NCBI GenBank assembly: GCA_002964805.2
Contig: PUDQ02000016.1
Location: forward strand, 310,001-374,000
Length of the DNA stretch: 64,000 bases
Direction of reading: 5' to 3'
Source: Trametes villosa
Taxonomy: Eukaryota; Basidiomycota; Agaricomycetes; Polyporales; Polyporaceae
Under the pieces are notes generated by a model. That model saw only the letters and a program-made list of their open reading frames with translations. It did not search any database and was not told where the DNA came from. The translations under genes were made by a program, and so were the position numbers. The number at the start of each line of letters is the position of its first letter. Position 1 is the first letter of the stretch. This document shows, one piece after another, positions 34,961 to 48,001 of this stretch.

Positions 34961-36437
34961 ATGGCCGATTCAGCGTCTCATCGCCTCGACCTCCGCGTCG
35001 GTGGCAAGTACCGGTTGGGCAAGAAGATTGGCTCGGGCTCCTTTGGTGCGTACCGGGGACACTCTTGTAGCGTGCGATGGCGCTCATACCTCCGTCATCG
35101 TCTCAGGTGATATTTACCTCGGAATCAACATCATCTCCGGCGAGGAAGTCGCCATCAAGCTCGAGTCCGTCAAGGCCAAGCACCCGCAGCTCGAGTACGA
35201 GTCCAAGGTCCTCAAGACCCTCGCCGGCGGCGTCGGCGTGACGTTCGTGCGCTGGTATGGCACCGAGTGCGACTACAACGCGATGGTCATCGATCTCCTT
35301 GGCCCGTCGCTCGAGGATCTGTTCAACTTCTGCCACCGCAAGCTCAGCTTGAAGACCGTCCTCCTTTTGGCTGATCAGCTCGTGCGTATCCTTCCTTGAT
35401 CTCGTTTGCGCATATACCCGTCTTAGTTTGTGTGGCCACGCCGTATTCGCATTGTTGTCACCCTTTGAAGCGCCCGCGGCTGAAGGTCTGTTCGGATTGA
35501 ATACGTAAAAACAACCATCAGACGAGCAAGGGCACAATAGCCTCACGCTTCAGTCCTTCCTCATCCGACACAACACCTGCATTCATCTAATGAAAGAAAC
35601 TCGTGCTCTGGCCCTCTTGTAATCGTGTCGCCATGCTAACACATCCTTTCTTTAGATCTCCCGCATCGAATATGTCCACTCCCGCAACTTCATCCACCGG
35701 GATATCAAGCCTGACAACTTCCTCATGGGCATCGGCAAGCGTGGCAACCAGGTCAACATCATCGACTTCGGTCTTGCGAAGAAGTACCGCGATCCGAAGA
35801 CGCATCTCCACATCCCGTACAGAGAGAACAAGAACTTGACGGGTACCGCGCGCTACACGTCTATCAACACCCACTTGGGCGTCGAGCAGGCTCGCCGGGA
35901 CGATCTCGAGTCGCTCGCTTACGTGCTCATGTACTTCCTCCGCGGCTCGCTCCCGTGGCAGGGCCTGAAGGCTGCGACAAAGAAGCAGAAGTACGACAGG
36001 ATCATGGAGAAGAAGATGACGACGCCCACCGACCTGCTGTGCCGCGGGTTCCCCAACGAGTTCGGCATCTTCCTGAACTACACCCGCGCTCTCCGCTTCG
36101 ACGACAAGCCCGACTACTCGTACCTCCGCAAGCTCTTCCGCGACCTCTTCGTGCGCGAGGGCTACCAGTACGACTACGTGTTCGACTGGTCCATGCAGCG
36201 CGCGATGGACGAGGGCGCGAGCTCGAGCAACAAGGCCACCGCCGGCCGCCGCAAGGTCCTCCAGGAGGAAGAGGAGCACCGCGCCAGCGACAGGATGTGA
36301 GTTCCAGGTGTAACCAAGGTTCGCCCCCACTCTTACTCACGCGCCGTAGGCTGCGCTCCCACACCCGTCAGAAGCTGCAGGATGGCGCGGGGCCCGTCGG
36401 CCAGCAGCGTTCCATGCGTCGTGATGACCAGTGGTAG
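34961..36437 (+). CDS. Casein kinase I (CK1 delta/epsilon, Hrr25-like)
   Basis: This Ser/Thr kinase of the CK1 family acts in DNA repair, vesicle traffic, ribosome biogenesis and growth control. Four exons (34961-35045, 35107-35381, 35656-36296, 36350-36437) join to 362 residues. All kinase landmarks are present: glycine loop IGSGSFGDIYLG, catalytic lysine in [27 protein letters not shown], the CK1-specific [20 protein letters not shown] and [19 protein letters not shown]. The domain fills residues about 14-290. The C-terminal tail is short (about 70 residues, ending SMRRDDQW) and basic/acidic, without the Pro/Gln-rich extension of yeast Hrr25. Intron 2 is long for the window (274 nt). The ATG follows a pyrimidine tract. 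Confidence 0.93.
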
Positions 36438-37932
36438 ACGTCTTCCCTTGCAACGTGGCGGGGATGTTGTTTCAGCACGTCCGGGTTCGACCGAGCATGG
36501 GGGGCGGAAGGCAGTTGCAGGGTGAGCTCGGTCTAGGTTTGCGTCCGTCGGTGTGGACGCCCCGGTGTTGGATGGTTTTGGTCGGTCGCGTCGCTCGAAT
36601 GGGTAGGGCGAGTTGGTGGTTCGCCGGTTGTGGAAGCGCGCCGCGGGATGAAGACGTACGGATAGAAGATGGTTGGTCGCGCAGGCCTTCCCGTTGGTGA
36701 GCTCGCCCTTCCCGACATGGCGGCTACCTGTGGCCCGCGCACGAACGCCACCAACCCATCATACCCCTCGTCGATCGGCTCAACCTCTCGCGCCTCCCCT
36801 TGATCCACGAGCCCAGTGCCAGCGTCAAGATCGCGCCCCCGGCCCGCGTCGTCAATTCCCAGGTTCCCTTGTCTCGTACGGACGCTATTTCCTTTCACGC
36901 CGTCTCGGGCGACATGCGCTTGCGCTACAGTCTGCTCCGGGTGGCCGCTCACTCCTCTCGCCACGTATTCCACCCCCCGCGCCGTACTCTGTGATGTCAC
37001 GCCTCCTACCCCTCATGATCCACACATCTACCCATCGCACGCATCATCACGCCTCCCTTCACGTTCTCCTCGTACATATTCTCCATGATTCCCCGTGCGT
37101 CGCCATTCTCTATCGCACGACCACATGGCGCCCGCGCGCCCATCCCCTCGTTAATATCTCTCCCCCATTTTCCCTGGTCTCGTTTCCTGTGTCCTGTTAT
37201 CGCCTCCTCATCCCCATCGGTCTCCCGCGCCTCATATTTGCCTCTCGACGACTGCTGGGTCTCCTGTGCCCTCTCTCCTCCACCTCTTCGGTGCCCGCCG
37301 CCACACGGCCGGGCCCGTCGAGGGCGAGCTGGAAGAGAGAGGGCGCCGCGTCCGTGGAGGGTGGGGTAGTAGTGGGCTTGGGTCCCGTTGGTCGGGGCCG
37401 GCCGTGCTGCAACGCCGTTCGGGGAAAGCGTCGGCCGCGAGCTGGTGCTTGCGACACTTCCCCTGCGGCGGTTGGTGGTGGTAGCGGTGGTGGTGGTGGT
37501 CGGTGGTGGTTGGCGCAGGCGGTGGACGCGGACGCGGCATAGACGGGGCTAGTAGTAGTAGTCGTTGGATGTCGCACGCTCTCGTCGTACGCGTTGTATT
37601 AGTTATGTTCCGTGCACATACACATCCCACCCGTACTCTTGCAGTACCGGTTTCGGGCGTCATATTCTCTGCCTGCCGCGATGCCAGCTTATTGAGTCAG
37701 TGAATGCTGCCATAGCTTAGACGCTGTGGGGCAGGATTATAAGGGACCGTATATTGGCGATGTGATTCATAGAGATACAGTGTCGTGATACATGTTGCAT
37801 AGATATTAGCTTAACGATAGATGGATGGGGGCGGTCTGGGAGGACTATCAGCCTCGCAATTCGCTGCAAATACTACCACCCAGCCGAGCAGCTCACCGAC
37901 GAGAAAGACTCTTGATGAACACACATCTCGTC
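36438..37932. other. Long convergent intergenic region
   Basis: 1.5 kb between the 3' ends of the CK1 gene and a BTB gene. Long open frames exist on both strands but are low-complexity and lack recognisable motifs or splice context. It is C/T-rich at 36960-37300 and contains a GGT microsatellite near 37471. I annotate no gene. Confidence 0.4.
37471..37513. repeat. GGT/GGTGGT microsatellite
   Basis: A stretch of about 40 bp made mostly of GGT units with a few interruptions. It lies in non-coding sequence. Confidence 0.7.
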
Positions 37933-39261
37933 CTAGTCGTCGACCTCGGTTCGCCGCCGCTTGCGCGAGGAACCATAGGCGTACTCGTCATACCCATGGC
38001 GCTCGACCAGCCGGTGCTTGACCACGAGCTGGTGGTACGCCAGCGCCGGGATGCTCTCCATCTCCGGGAGCCAGCCGTATGCAAACGGGGCTTGGCCGCG
38101 GCGGAGGAGCGAGCGCTCCGCGTCAAGCGCATAGGCCGCGAGCCCTGCCTGCGCCGCGAGGAGGTACGCGGCGAGCCGCGCGCGGTGGCTCTGCGAGTAG
38201 AACGCTCCGTGGAGGAGGCCGAGCACGAAGTCCATCGAGTACTTCTGCGCGACGACCGTCAGCGCGCAGATGTCGGCCAGGGGGAACGCGAGCCCGAAGA
38301 GCTTGCTGCGGCGCACGGGGTAGCACAGCTCGAGCACGACGGACAGCGTGCGGCTCGCGTCGTCGAACTCGAGTACCGGGAGCTCAGATGTGGGGTCCGC
38401 GGCGGACGCGGATTGTGCGCCGGGCGATTTCGCCCCGTCGAGCGCTAGGAGGCGCTCTTCCAGGACAGGGGAGGCGGTCGCCAGGATGGCCCTGTGCGAG
38501 AGGAGCTCTTCGCCGGACGAGGTTCGGCAGATCACGTCCGCGAAAGGCCGGTCCTTGAGCTGCATCGCGAGGAGGTTCAACCGGAAGACGTCCTGCTCCC
38601 GATCCTCTTCCCCGGCGTCTTCGGGATTGGGCTCCGTGAAGTTAAACCCCACGTTCTCTCCGGGATCCTCGCCCTCGTTGGCGATGAACTTGAGGAGGCG
38701 GAAGTACTGCCCGGCCGTGACCTCGCGCAGCACCGCGGGCTCGTCGCTCGGGATGCCGACCGCGCAGAGCGCCGCGGCGGCGCTGCGCGCGTCCTCCTCC
38801 AGCCGCACGCTGCACGCGACTGCCCACGCTTCGAGCGGGCTCGTGAACACGAGCGCACGCAGCCGCTTGCGCATCAGCGCCGCGGCCTCCTCCATCTCGT
38901 ACTTGAGCGCCGCCGCGAGAACCGCGCGCAGCTCCTCCGCGCCGTCGACCGCGGGGTCCGCCACGGGGTAGCAGAGGCGCAGGAGGGAGTCGAGCGTCCG
39001 CGCGTCCTCCTCGAGCCGCACGACGGGCGTGCCGTCCCCGGCGTAGTCCGCGCTGTCGTCGGCGCCAGCGGGGGAGCGCGGGGGCTGCGGAATCGTGAAC
39101 ATGTCGGCGAAGACGTGGGAGGCCTCCGCGACGATGATGCTGTGCACGCGAAAGTCGACGCCGTCGCGGCTCCGGAGGATGGTGTCGGCGGCGGGGTTGT
39201 CGAACGGCGCCCTGGCGCTGGTGCGAGGAACTTGTTCGTCTCGGGTGACACTAGTAGCCAT
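37933..39261 (-). CDS. Double BTB/POZ domain protein (BTB gene C)
   Basis: This is a single exon of 442 residues. The first BTB begins near residue 25: AADTILRSRDGVDFRVHSII, then VAEASHVFADMFTIPQPPRS, closing with TLDSLLRLCYPV. The second begins near residue 240: FADVICRTSSGEELLSHRAI, closing with TLSVVLELCYPV. It is shorter than genes A and B and lacks their C-terminal CxxC block; instead it ends in a basic, nuclear-signal-like RKRRRTEVDD. Only a GTG lies upstream in frame, so the ATG at 39261 is used. Codon use is strongly GC-biased, more than in gene B. A protein-interaction role is inferred. Confidence 0.75.
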   Translation of the reverse strand: MATSVTRDEQVPRTSARAPFDNPAADTILRSRDGVDFRVHSIIVAEASHVFADMFTIPQPPRSPAGADDSADYAGDGTPVVRLEEDARTLDSLLRLCYPVADPAVDGAEELRAVLAAALKYEMEEAAALMRKRLRALVFTSPLEAWAVACSVRLEEDARSAAAALCAVGIPSDEPAVLREVTAGQYFRLLKFIANEGEDPGENVGFNFTEPNPEDAGEEDREQDVFRLNLLAMQLKDRPFADVICRTSSGEELLSHRAILATASPVLEERLLALDGAKSPGAQSASAADPTSELPVLEFDDASRTLSVVLELCYPVRRSKLFGLAFPLADICALTVVAQKYSMDFVLGLLHGAFYSQSHRARLAAYLLAAQAGLAAYALDAERSLLRRGQAPFAYGWLPEMESIPALAYHQLVVKHRLVERHGYDEYAYGSSRKRRRTEVDD

Positions 39262-39911
39262 GTTTACTAGGATGTGCGATGACACTGTAGGGACAGCCTG
39301 GTCGTCAGTAGGCGTAGGTCAAACGTGTAAGGGATAAGCTGACCCCTAAGTTCAAGCACTAGCTCTCCGCGGCCTTGGTCACTTCGGTAGAAGACCGACG
39401 GGTTTCGCCCCGCGACACCGACGAACTTCACTGGAGCCCTAGGAGGCGAGAAGTGGTGAGCGGTCAAGGTACAGAAGCCGGAGGACAGTAGCAGACCCGG
39501 ACAACTTCAAGTTTTCCACCGCCCCGCGTCATTTTTCCCGATCGGTGGCGGCATCGCGAGCACATCCGCGCGACGACTCGGACGAGAGCGAACGAGAGGG
39601 GTACTTACTTTTGCCGGCCCGGATGCCGAGTCCAGTGTGTTTGGCACTGCTTGGTTGCGTAGAGGACGCGCCCTATGGCCGCCAAGCTGAACGTCGCCGC
39701 GAGGGTGATGCGGAGGAGTAGTTGTGGTCAATATTGTGGTATGCTAGATGGTTATTGTACATGTTTATCAGCACAACAGCCCAGGGGAATCACGACATCT
39801 AGGTATGTCTATAGCAGAAAGCGTTCAAAGCACAAATCCCAGAAAGAAAGCATAAACCGATACCGTTCAGACGAATTCGCCAGCCTCACCAGCACGACCT
39901 TTTGAACTGCC
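39262..39911. other. Intergenic region between BTB gene C and xylulokinase
   Basis: This 650-bp stretch lies between two minus-strand genes. No gene or RNA is seen. It contains the BTB promoter and the 3' end of the kinase. Confidence 0.4.
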
Positions 39912-41895
<1,984 letters not shown>

Positions 41896-41920
41896 CGGGG
41901 AGGGTGGACGATCAGGGAGG

Positions 41921-41965
41921 ATGGGGGTGGGGGTGGAATGAAAGCTGCGGGGGTGGGTAGGGGGT
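41921..41965. promoter_or_regulatory. Cluster of CreA/Mig1-like G-rich sites
   Basis: Hexamers fitting the SYGGRG consensus of the carbon catabolite repressor occur here, for example GTGGGG at 41927 and GCGGGG at 41947. They lie 30-70 bp upstream of the xylulokinase start codon. Such short motifs arise by chance in GC-rich DNA, so this is suggestive only. Confidence 0.3.
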
Positions 41966-41997
41966 TTCGGGAGAGCGCGGTGGACCCATGGGGCAAA

Positions 41998-42005
41998 CTA
42001 TATAG
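41998..42005 (-). promoter_or_regulatory. TATA box of xylulokinase
   Basis: A CTATATAG sequence lies about 105 bp upstream of the xylulokinase ATG in otherwise GC-rich DNA. Confidence 0.45.
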
Positions 42006-43310
42006 TGCAGAGGAAGAGCAGGTGAGTACATAATGTGGCAGAGGGCGAGAAGGGACGGCCAATGGCGGGAGCCCTCTGCTGGTCAGTGGGAGGACGCGGC
42101 TCCGGGCCGCTGTTCCCCCGCACTGCCAGAGAGCGGTCTGGACCACCCCGCGTCTTGCCCCGCAAACCCCACGGAACCCCTCTCGGCGAAAGTCCGGGGA
42201 AGGTCCCTCGTCGGCCGCTGTCGGCCGCCGCCGCAACCGTTTGACCCGGAGCCACTATCTCGTCCACTCGGGCCGGCATCCGACTGGAACCTTTGGGTTA
42301 TGCATGGTCTAGTACTACGCAACGCATGCCAAAGTCGATGAACCGCCGTACGTGCTCGCTGCACCGCCTGAGTTCTTGAAGATAACTCTAGCTCACAAAC
42401 TCGACCAGTATAGCGACAGAATTCATAATATGCATGCTCATCGCACCTGCGGAGGCGCTGTGACCGGGCGGAACTGCGAATGCGGAGGTTGAATGGTAAG
42501 AGGTATATCCAGCTCGTTCAGACCAGACATGATCTACTCATTCACTGGTCCACAGCGTTATACAGGTAGATCAACTCTATGCAGCGATGATGGACGTCAG
42601 CGCCTAGGGGACATCTGTGCTCTCACAGGCAGAGGCTGTTAGCCAGGTAGTCGTGAATGCGTACTAAGGCAGCGGCTCCTGTAAGTCTTTTCGTGTCTAA
42701 TACACACCCTGAAAGTCGAACTTTCTATGACTAACAACCTAAGAGATGTGTAGGGGCTTTTGACAGTCACTCACCGTGTTCTTTGTCATCTTCAGGCGCA
42801 ACTCAACCACCGGTTTTCACGACACATGCGTACATTGAATCGGTTGCCCCAAGCTCTGCCGACCACGCACCATCGACGTCCCCTCACAAGGAGGGCCTCT
42901 GAAGCCGCAGAACCCACCACGTTTTACCATACCAACACTGCATCTCTGCGTTTTGCCGCATCCGGGATCGACATGCGGCACCGCTTCTGGTTCTGTACAG
43001 ACGGAAGCGAAACGCCTACAGTGCACCACACCGGCGGTCGCACCTCCGGACATGGTCGCGTCGGGCTACGATGTCCGCCCGTGGTTGCCCACCCCGCGCC
43101 AAGTTGCTACCTCCGTCGGGTTGCTCGGGGTATGCTCACGTACCGGCAGCATCGGTCCCAGGCTGGCACGACGGCAGAGGAGGGCGATATACTCGGCGCA
43201 GCACCTCGCATCATATAAAGAGCCCACCTAGGGCTCCCCGAGAAAGACATCCCCGCTCCTCATCGCTCCATCTCAGAGTCACTCTACCAGACCACTCAGA
43301 CTTAGACACG
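42006..43310. other. Intergenic region, no gene seen
   Basis: 1.3 kb between divergent xylulokinase and the secreted-protein gene. No coding signal is supported. Its right end carries the TATA box of the secreted-protein gene (43214-43220). Confidence 0.4.
43214..43220 (+). promoter_or_regulatory. TATA box of the small secreted protein gene
   Basis: TATAAAG lies 91-97 bp upstream of the ATG at 43311, the usual distance in fungi. Confidence 0.5.
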
Positions 43311-43988
43311 ATGCGTTTCACTCTTGCTTCCGTCCTTGCCCTCGCCGCCGCGGTCCTCGCTGCTGACCCGATCGTGGTCAACACGCCGTGAGTGCGGCTC
43401 CCATCGCGGTATGATTTGGGCGCTGACAATATCGTTGTAGCTCGTCGGCCCCCCAGTGTGGCAACACCGTCGCTACGTGGACCGGTGGATCTCGTGAGTC
43501 GTCAACGCCGTGCTCTGTTGAACGCTCTTTGGCTGACTGTCAATTAATTCAGCTCCCTTCGACCTCGTACGCATTCACCCAACATAGCTTGAATGAACTA
43601 CTAACTAACGCGAACGATGGTGCCTGGTTGCGTTTCTCAGCAGTGAGTGTTCCCCTCCCCTCCCTCCCTCTGCATCCTGACTGACCATGTCTCGCTAGCA
43701 TGAACTTCGACGGCGTCTTCGAGGTTCTCGACAACATCAACGACCACACCGCCACCTGGCACACCAACGTCCCCGCCGGTATGTGCGCCAAATATCATCT
43801 CCTGCACAGCGGCTCATGCTTTCTCTCGCAGGCACCACCGTGTTCTTCTCGGTGATCGACTCGACCGGCCAGACCGCGCGTGGCGGGGACTTCGTCATCC
43901 AGTCCAGCCGTACGTCACTCGTCTAACGCTCTTCAAATGTCAAGATCGTCCTGACGCGTTTTCTACAGCCATCAGCTCTTGCCTGTAA
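43311..43988 (+). CDS. Small secreted protein, Kre9/KNH-like N-terminal fold
   Basis: This is a cell-surface or wall protein of about 107 residues. The first 17 residues are a clear signal peptide (MRFTLASVLALAAAVLA). The mature part resembles the Kre9/Knh1 N-terminal beta-sandwich found in fungal Ser-Thr-rich GPI proteins: QCGNTVATWTGGSPPFDL, then VFEVLDNINDHTATWHTNVP, AGTTVFFSVIDSTGQTARGG and FVIQSSPISSCL. It lacks the long Ser/Thr tail and GPI signal of larger relatives, so it is probably secreted. Exons are 43311-43387, 43441-43493, 43553-43566, 43641-43642, 43699-43778, 43832-43909 and 43969-43988. The 2-nt exon is required to keep the best frame; the alternative is one intron from 43567 to 43723, dropping nine residues (HMNFDGVFE). 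Confidence 0.7.
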
Positions 43989-44169
43989 TCTGGCTGCTCT
44001 TCTCCGGAGATAGAGCGCGGTTGTGACAGAGTCGATTTCGCTTAGTACTATGTGGTCGTTCTTCATGTTTTCGTTGCACGTTCGGATGGAGCAGTGCGGG
44101 TAGGCAATATATTGCAAGTTACCCTTTCAATGTTGCCGAGCGCGTCCCTCTTGTGAGTCGCAGAACAGG

Positions 44170-47100
44170 GTGAGTAGCCATGGTCCTATCGAAGCGAGAA
44201 CGCGCGCCCGTCGCTTGTGCGAGGTGGGCGCAGCCACGTGGGAGGAGCTGGAAATATTACTTGCCGATGCGTGGGAGTGCGCGCTACACCCCAGGTTCAA
44301 CGTGCGAGTCGGAGCGCCGGTAGTGTTTGACCACCTCGACCGGTACCACCACTTGCGGGAATGCCTCAAATCACCGTCTACTCTGACTCCAGCTATGCAG
44401 GCTGACACGGATGACCCTCTTCGCCTTTTTCGTTCTCGCGCTGAAGATATCCTCAAGAACGCGGCTCTTCTAACCGACGGCTTCCTTGACCTGGAAACAC
44501 TTTTACGCTCGCACACTGCCCCTTCGTTAACATGTACGCCCTGTCTATGAAATTTAGACTACTACTTAACACACCTCACATGGCGCAGGCATCGCTTTAT
44601 ATCTGTTGGTTGCTGCGGCGTTTTGGCCTCGCTCTTCTCCCGACCCTCGGAGCCTTCAAAATCAGTTCTGCACGTCTCCGGCTGAGGTCGCGCAGTTGCT
44701 ATACTCGAACTTCACTGAGTGCTCGGACCTGGGCCAGTCGCTCGCCGCAGAATGGTCCCAGTTGGTCTCCGCCATCCAAGCGCTCGCACTTCCCCGTCAA
44801 CACGAGTTGGTGCGGTTTGTCGCGGGGTGTGCGCCTGGTGACGCGTGCTCGCTCGACGGCTGCCTCGAAGAGATCGCTACGCGCCTGTATCGCATCGTTC
44901 ACAGTATACGATCGCGTAATTCCTTGTCTGGTAATGTAGCGGTAGGTACCAACGACTCAGTAGCTCCGTCCCACCCTCCTCCTGAACCTGTGTGCCCTCC
45001 GGCTCCGGTGGCGCCACGGCAACAACCAGCGGCGGCTTCTCCGCGCAAAACGCGGAGCGGGAATAGCTACTCCGCGCCGTCTGCGGCGAGCCTGAAAGCT
45101 GCCACAAGACTACCCAAAGAGGCCAAGAAGAAAAGAGTGGCGCGGACCTCGTCAACGCGGAAAACGCAGAATGTTTCCAGTAATTTTTTCCCCTTCTCAT
45201 CTGATATCGCGCTCAAGCTCGTGTGTGTAGGTTCTATCACGATTTCTTCGATCAACCCAGTCAAGCCAGAGAATACCCTAACGTGGGCCACAATCAGCCC
45301 TCCCATGCGGAATGACAGCATGGCTACTGCCGCTGTAGCGCGCTTCCCTCCTTCAAGGCAACCGCATATATGGGCCGCGGTAGGTTCGCTTAGGATGCTC
45401 TTCGCCGTCATACTCACTATTCGTGCTCCAGAGCCGCCAGGACCTATCGCAAATCCTGCCTGAGTTTGGGCATGCGCATATCGTCTTCGGTAATACCGAG
45501 ACACCAGTGCTGTTCCTCGAGGGCCCGTCTTGGGAACACGATCGCTGGGATGGGGGGAGGACGATTGAGGTATCAATGTGCGTATAGCCCGCCTTGCGGT
45601 GCGGTGCGCGCCCTATTATAGCAGGAAACCTGACATCGCGAGTAGGGTCTCGAAATTCACACGCAGGGTACCAGGCTTCGCCGCCGGCCCTGGCGGAGGC
45701 CGCATCCCCCCGAACATGGCGGCGAAGGGGATCCCGCAAATTGCGGCTAACTCACGGTTCGACCGCCCACCACCGCATCCCCCGGTGATCGAGCGCGGTG
45801 ACGGCATGTACTTGTTCGCGCCGGAGGTCTCCCCAGAGCCACGCCCCATCGGTGGAGCGGTCGAAAGCGGTCCTCCTCCTCCACCACCGCCACCACCACC
45901 ACCACCACCACCACCGCCACCCGTGCCCCCGGACAATGTCCCTTCTCGCGCAGAGCACACCGCCATGGAGGTTGAAGATCCATTTCCCACTGTCGTTCTC
46001 AATGCGGACGGCACGTACAGATTCATAGAAGAAGACAGCCCAGCGGATATCGGCCGTGTCGCACCTATGCCCGCCCCAGTTCCGTCGTCTGTGCCTGCCC
46101 CCGTCCGCCTTCCATCGCCTGGTATGGCATATCCTGCGGTTGACTTGGCCGCGCTCTCCCCCACCGAACCGCCTGCGGAAATCGGCGCCTTGCTGTTGTC
46201 AAGGGAGGCCTCCATTCCTGTCAACATCGTGCTCTGTCGGAATGCTGCGCTCTCACCTCTTATACTACCGGACGGCTGTGGCTGCACGTTTCTTGGGTTC
46301 TTCCTCGTGACCGACGTACAAGAGCGCATCGAAGTGAGTTCTATCGGCAAACTTCTGTGATTGTGACTGACCCGCTTTGTAGGATCTCTCTTCTGAGACC
46401 CTTCCCGGTGCACAGCCGATAACTCTGGTGTACGGCCGGAAGTCGTGGCGTTTCCGCTTCGAATGGACACCTGGTGGCGAAGATCCCGATTCTCTTGTCG
46501 CACCGAACCCGACGCCCTGGTGGGCCCGCGCAGCCGATCCTCCTGACCGCGGAAATGAAGCCGATGCTGCAGCCCCATCGCAGCACCCGTACACGCTCCT
46601 ACCGTTGCACTTCCTCGCCGCGCCCGCGCAGTTCGTTAGCACCGACGCCGATGTCCAGGCGTGGCGAGGCTGGCGCTGCGACTCATGCGGGAGGCTGAAC
46701 CTCCAGCTGAATCTCTGCTACCAGCTGTGCGGTAGCTGTTCCGTACGTCCTCACCATCAGGACATCCTATGATGCCTATCTTATCTTCGGGACACAGACC
46801 TCCAACGGCCTCCCACCGATCGCGGTCGAGTACGTGCGCCAGGTGCGCGGGACGGACCCGATCGCCTTCCCCTCAGACAGATACCCCGAGTCCGTACCCT
46901 GCGCCTCCGTGGACGGCCCTGAAGACCTCCGTCGCTTCACATATGCGCTGAACAAGAAGGCCATCGTGCACCACCTCTTCACGTGTAATCGAGCTACAGT
47001 GCAGGCAGAGCCGTCCCAGCTCTTCGCGGATCTGCAGGCCGAGGTCGAGTTGGCGTCTGAGCTGAGCGCGAAGAGTAAAGCCGGTGGAGTGGGTCAGTCG

Positions 47101-48001
47101 TTCCCACACCTTTCCTCATCCTTTAGCTCACGTTTGTGGTTTAGGTCCGTATTATTCCTGCACGTTCTCCCGGCCCTCGAAGGATGCGACGAGGTCCGGC
47201 GCGTTCTGGGTTTCTTCTGTTCCCGCCAGCGTCTCTCGTGCTCGTGAGCTCATGCTTCGGCGTGTCCATCAGTTACCTGTCCGGGTAGGCCTGAAGATCG
47301 ATTCCTTGAGCATATCCGGGTGGCGCTCCGCTGGCAACAAGAGGGTTAGTGCCACTTTCCCAATCCCGCTCGCCGGGATGCTTTGACCAACAACATCTTC
47401 GTGCAGGGCTGCGTGTTCCTCGCAGAGAAGCTGCCCCTCGTTGTCCTGTGCCTCGGCGCCGATGTCGAACTGACCTTCTGGAGGCAGAAGGCCGCGGCGA
47501 TCTCGGGTGTGTTGTCAGTTCTGAGTAGTGGGACGGCCGGTGCTCGCGCGCGCATTAGCAACAGGCCTACAAATGTCTCTTCAGAACCGGTCTTCTTAAC
47601 CGGGGGCGTTGACGCAACGGCGCTGGACGAGCCGCTCGTGGACAAGGGACACGAGGACATCGACGGCGCGGACGTCACCTTCGCCGGCGAGACGACCGTT
47701 CCGTCCGGGCTCGGACGCGGTCAGACAACGTCGAAGGGGAAAGGCCGGGCGACAATACCGAAGAAGGACTTGGAAGAGGCGTTGATGGTCACACTGGTCC
47801 ATGGGGACCTGCTCGTCGTGCACGGCGCCGTGTTTGAGGTGTGTATTCCCCATTGTGCTGCTGCTGGCCGGCTTATTGATCAAGGCTGCACCAGTATTCG
47901 ATTAAGAGAACCGGTATGAGTATAGGTCAGTGCGGCATGCGATCTACTACTGCTCTTACATGCTAATGAACAATGTCTCTGCAGTGCTATTTGGACAATA
48001 G
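44170..48001 (+). CDS. AlkB/2OG-Fe(II) dioxygenase-like protein, probably catalytically dead
   Basis: This is a large multi-exon gene. Firm exons at the 3' end (46383-46742, 46798-47092, 47145-47344, 47407-47838, 47895-47925, 47985-48001) match a basidiomycete family annotated as AlkB-like 2-oxoglutarate dioxygenase. Features are a zinc-ribbon (WRCDSCGRLN with CGSC), RFTYALNKKAIVHHLFTCN, AFWVSSVP, LPLVVLCLGADVELTF, and LVHGDLLVVHGAVFEYSIKR ending TGMSI. The AlkB iron ligands (HxD and the distal His) are not visible at the aligned places, so activity is doubtful. The N-terminal part (44170-44533, 44589-about 45180) and the middle (about 45600-46333, with a run of 17 prolines) are less certain; 45180-45600 could not be resolved. 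No in-frame ATG precedes 44394, so the start is unsettled. Confidence 0.6.
45871..45926 (+). repeat. CCN trinucleotide repeat encoding polyproline
   Basis: A run of CCT/CCA/CCG codons encodes 17 consecutive prolines inside the AlkB-like gene. It is a likely length-variable microsatellite and an SH3/WW- or profilin-type ligand at protein level. Confidence 0.75.

Noticed and set aside
36673..37542. A 289-codon open frame downstream of casein kinase I.
   Set aside because: Low-complexity Arg/Pro/Ser composition, no recognisable domain, no splice context; overlapping open frames on other frames are equally long, as expected of GC-rich DNA.
37198..37663. Minus-strand frames of 126-143 codons rich in Pro and Arg.
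   Set aside because: They translate a GGT/CT-rich simple-sequence stretch and show no protein features.
38494..39270. A 258-codon plus-strand open frame opposite BTB gene C.
   Set aside because: Antisense shadow; the minus strand encodes two recognisable BTB domains.
44170..48001. TET/JBP-type 5-methylcytosine oxygenase associated with the nearby transposon.
   Set aside because: The conserved blocks fit the AlkB-like mushroom family better and lie outside the transposon ends; no TET/JBP catalytic signature was seen.
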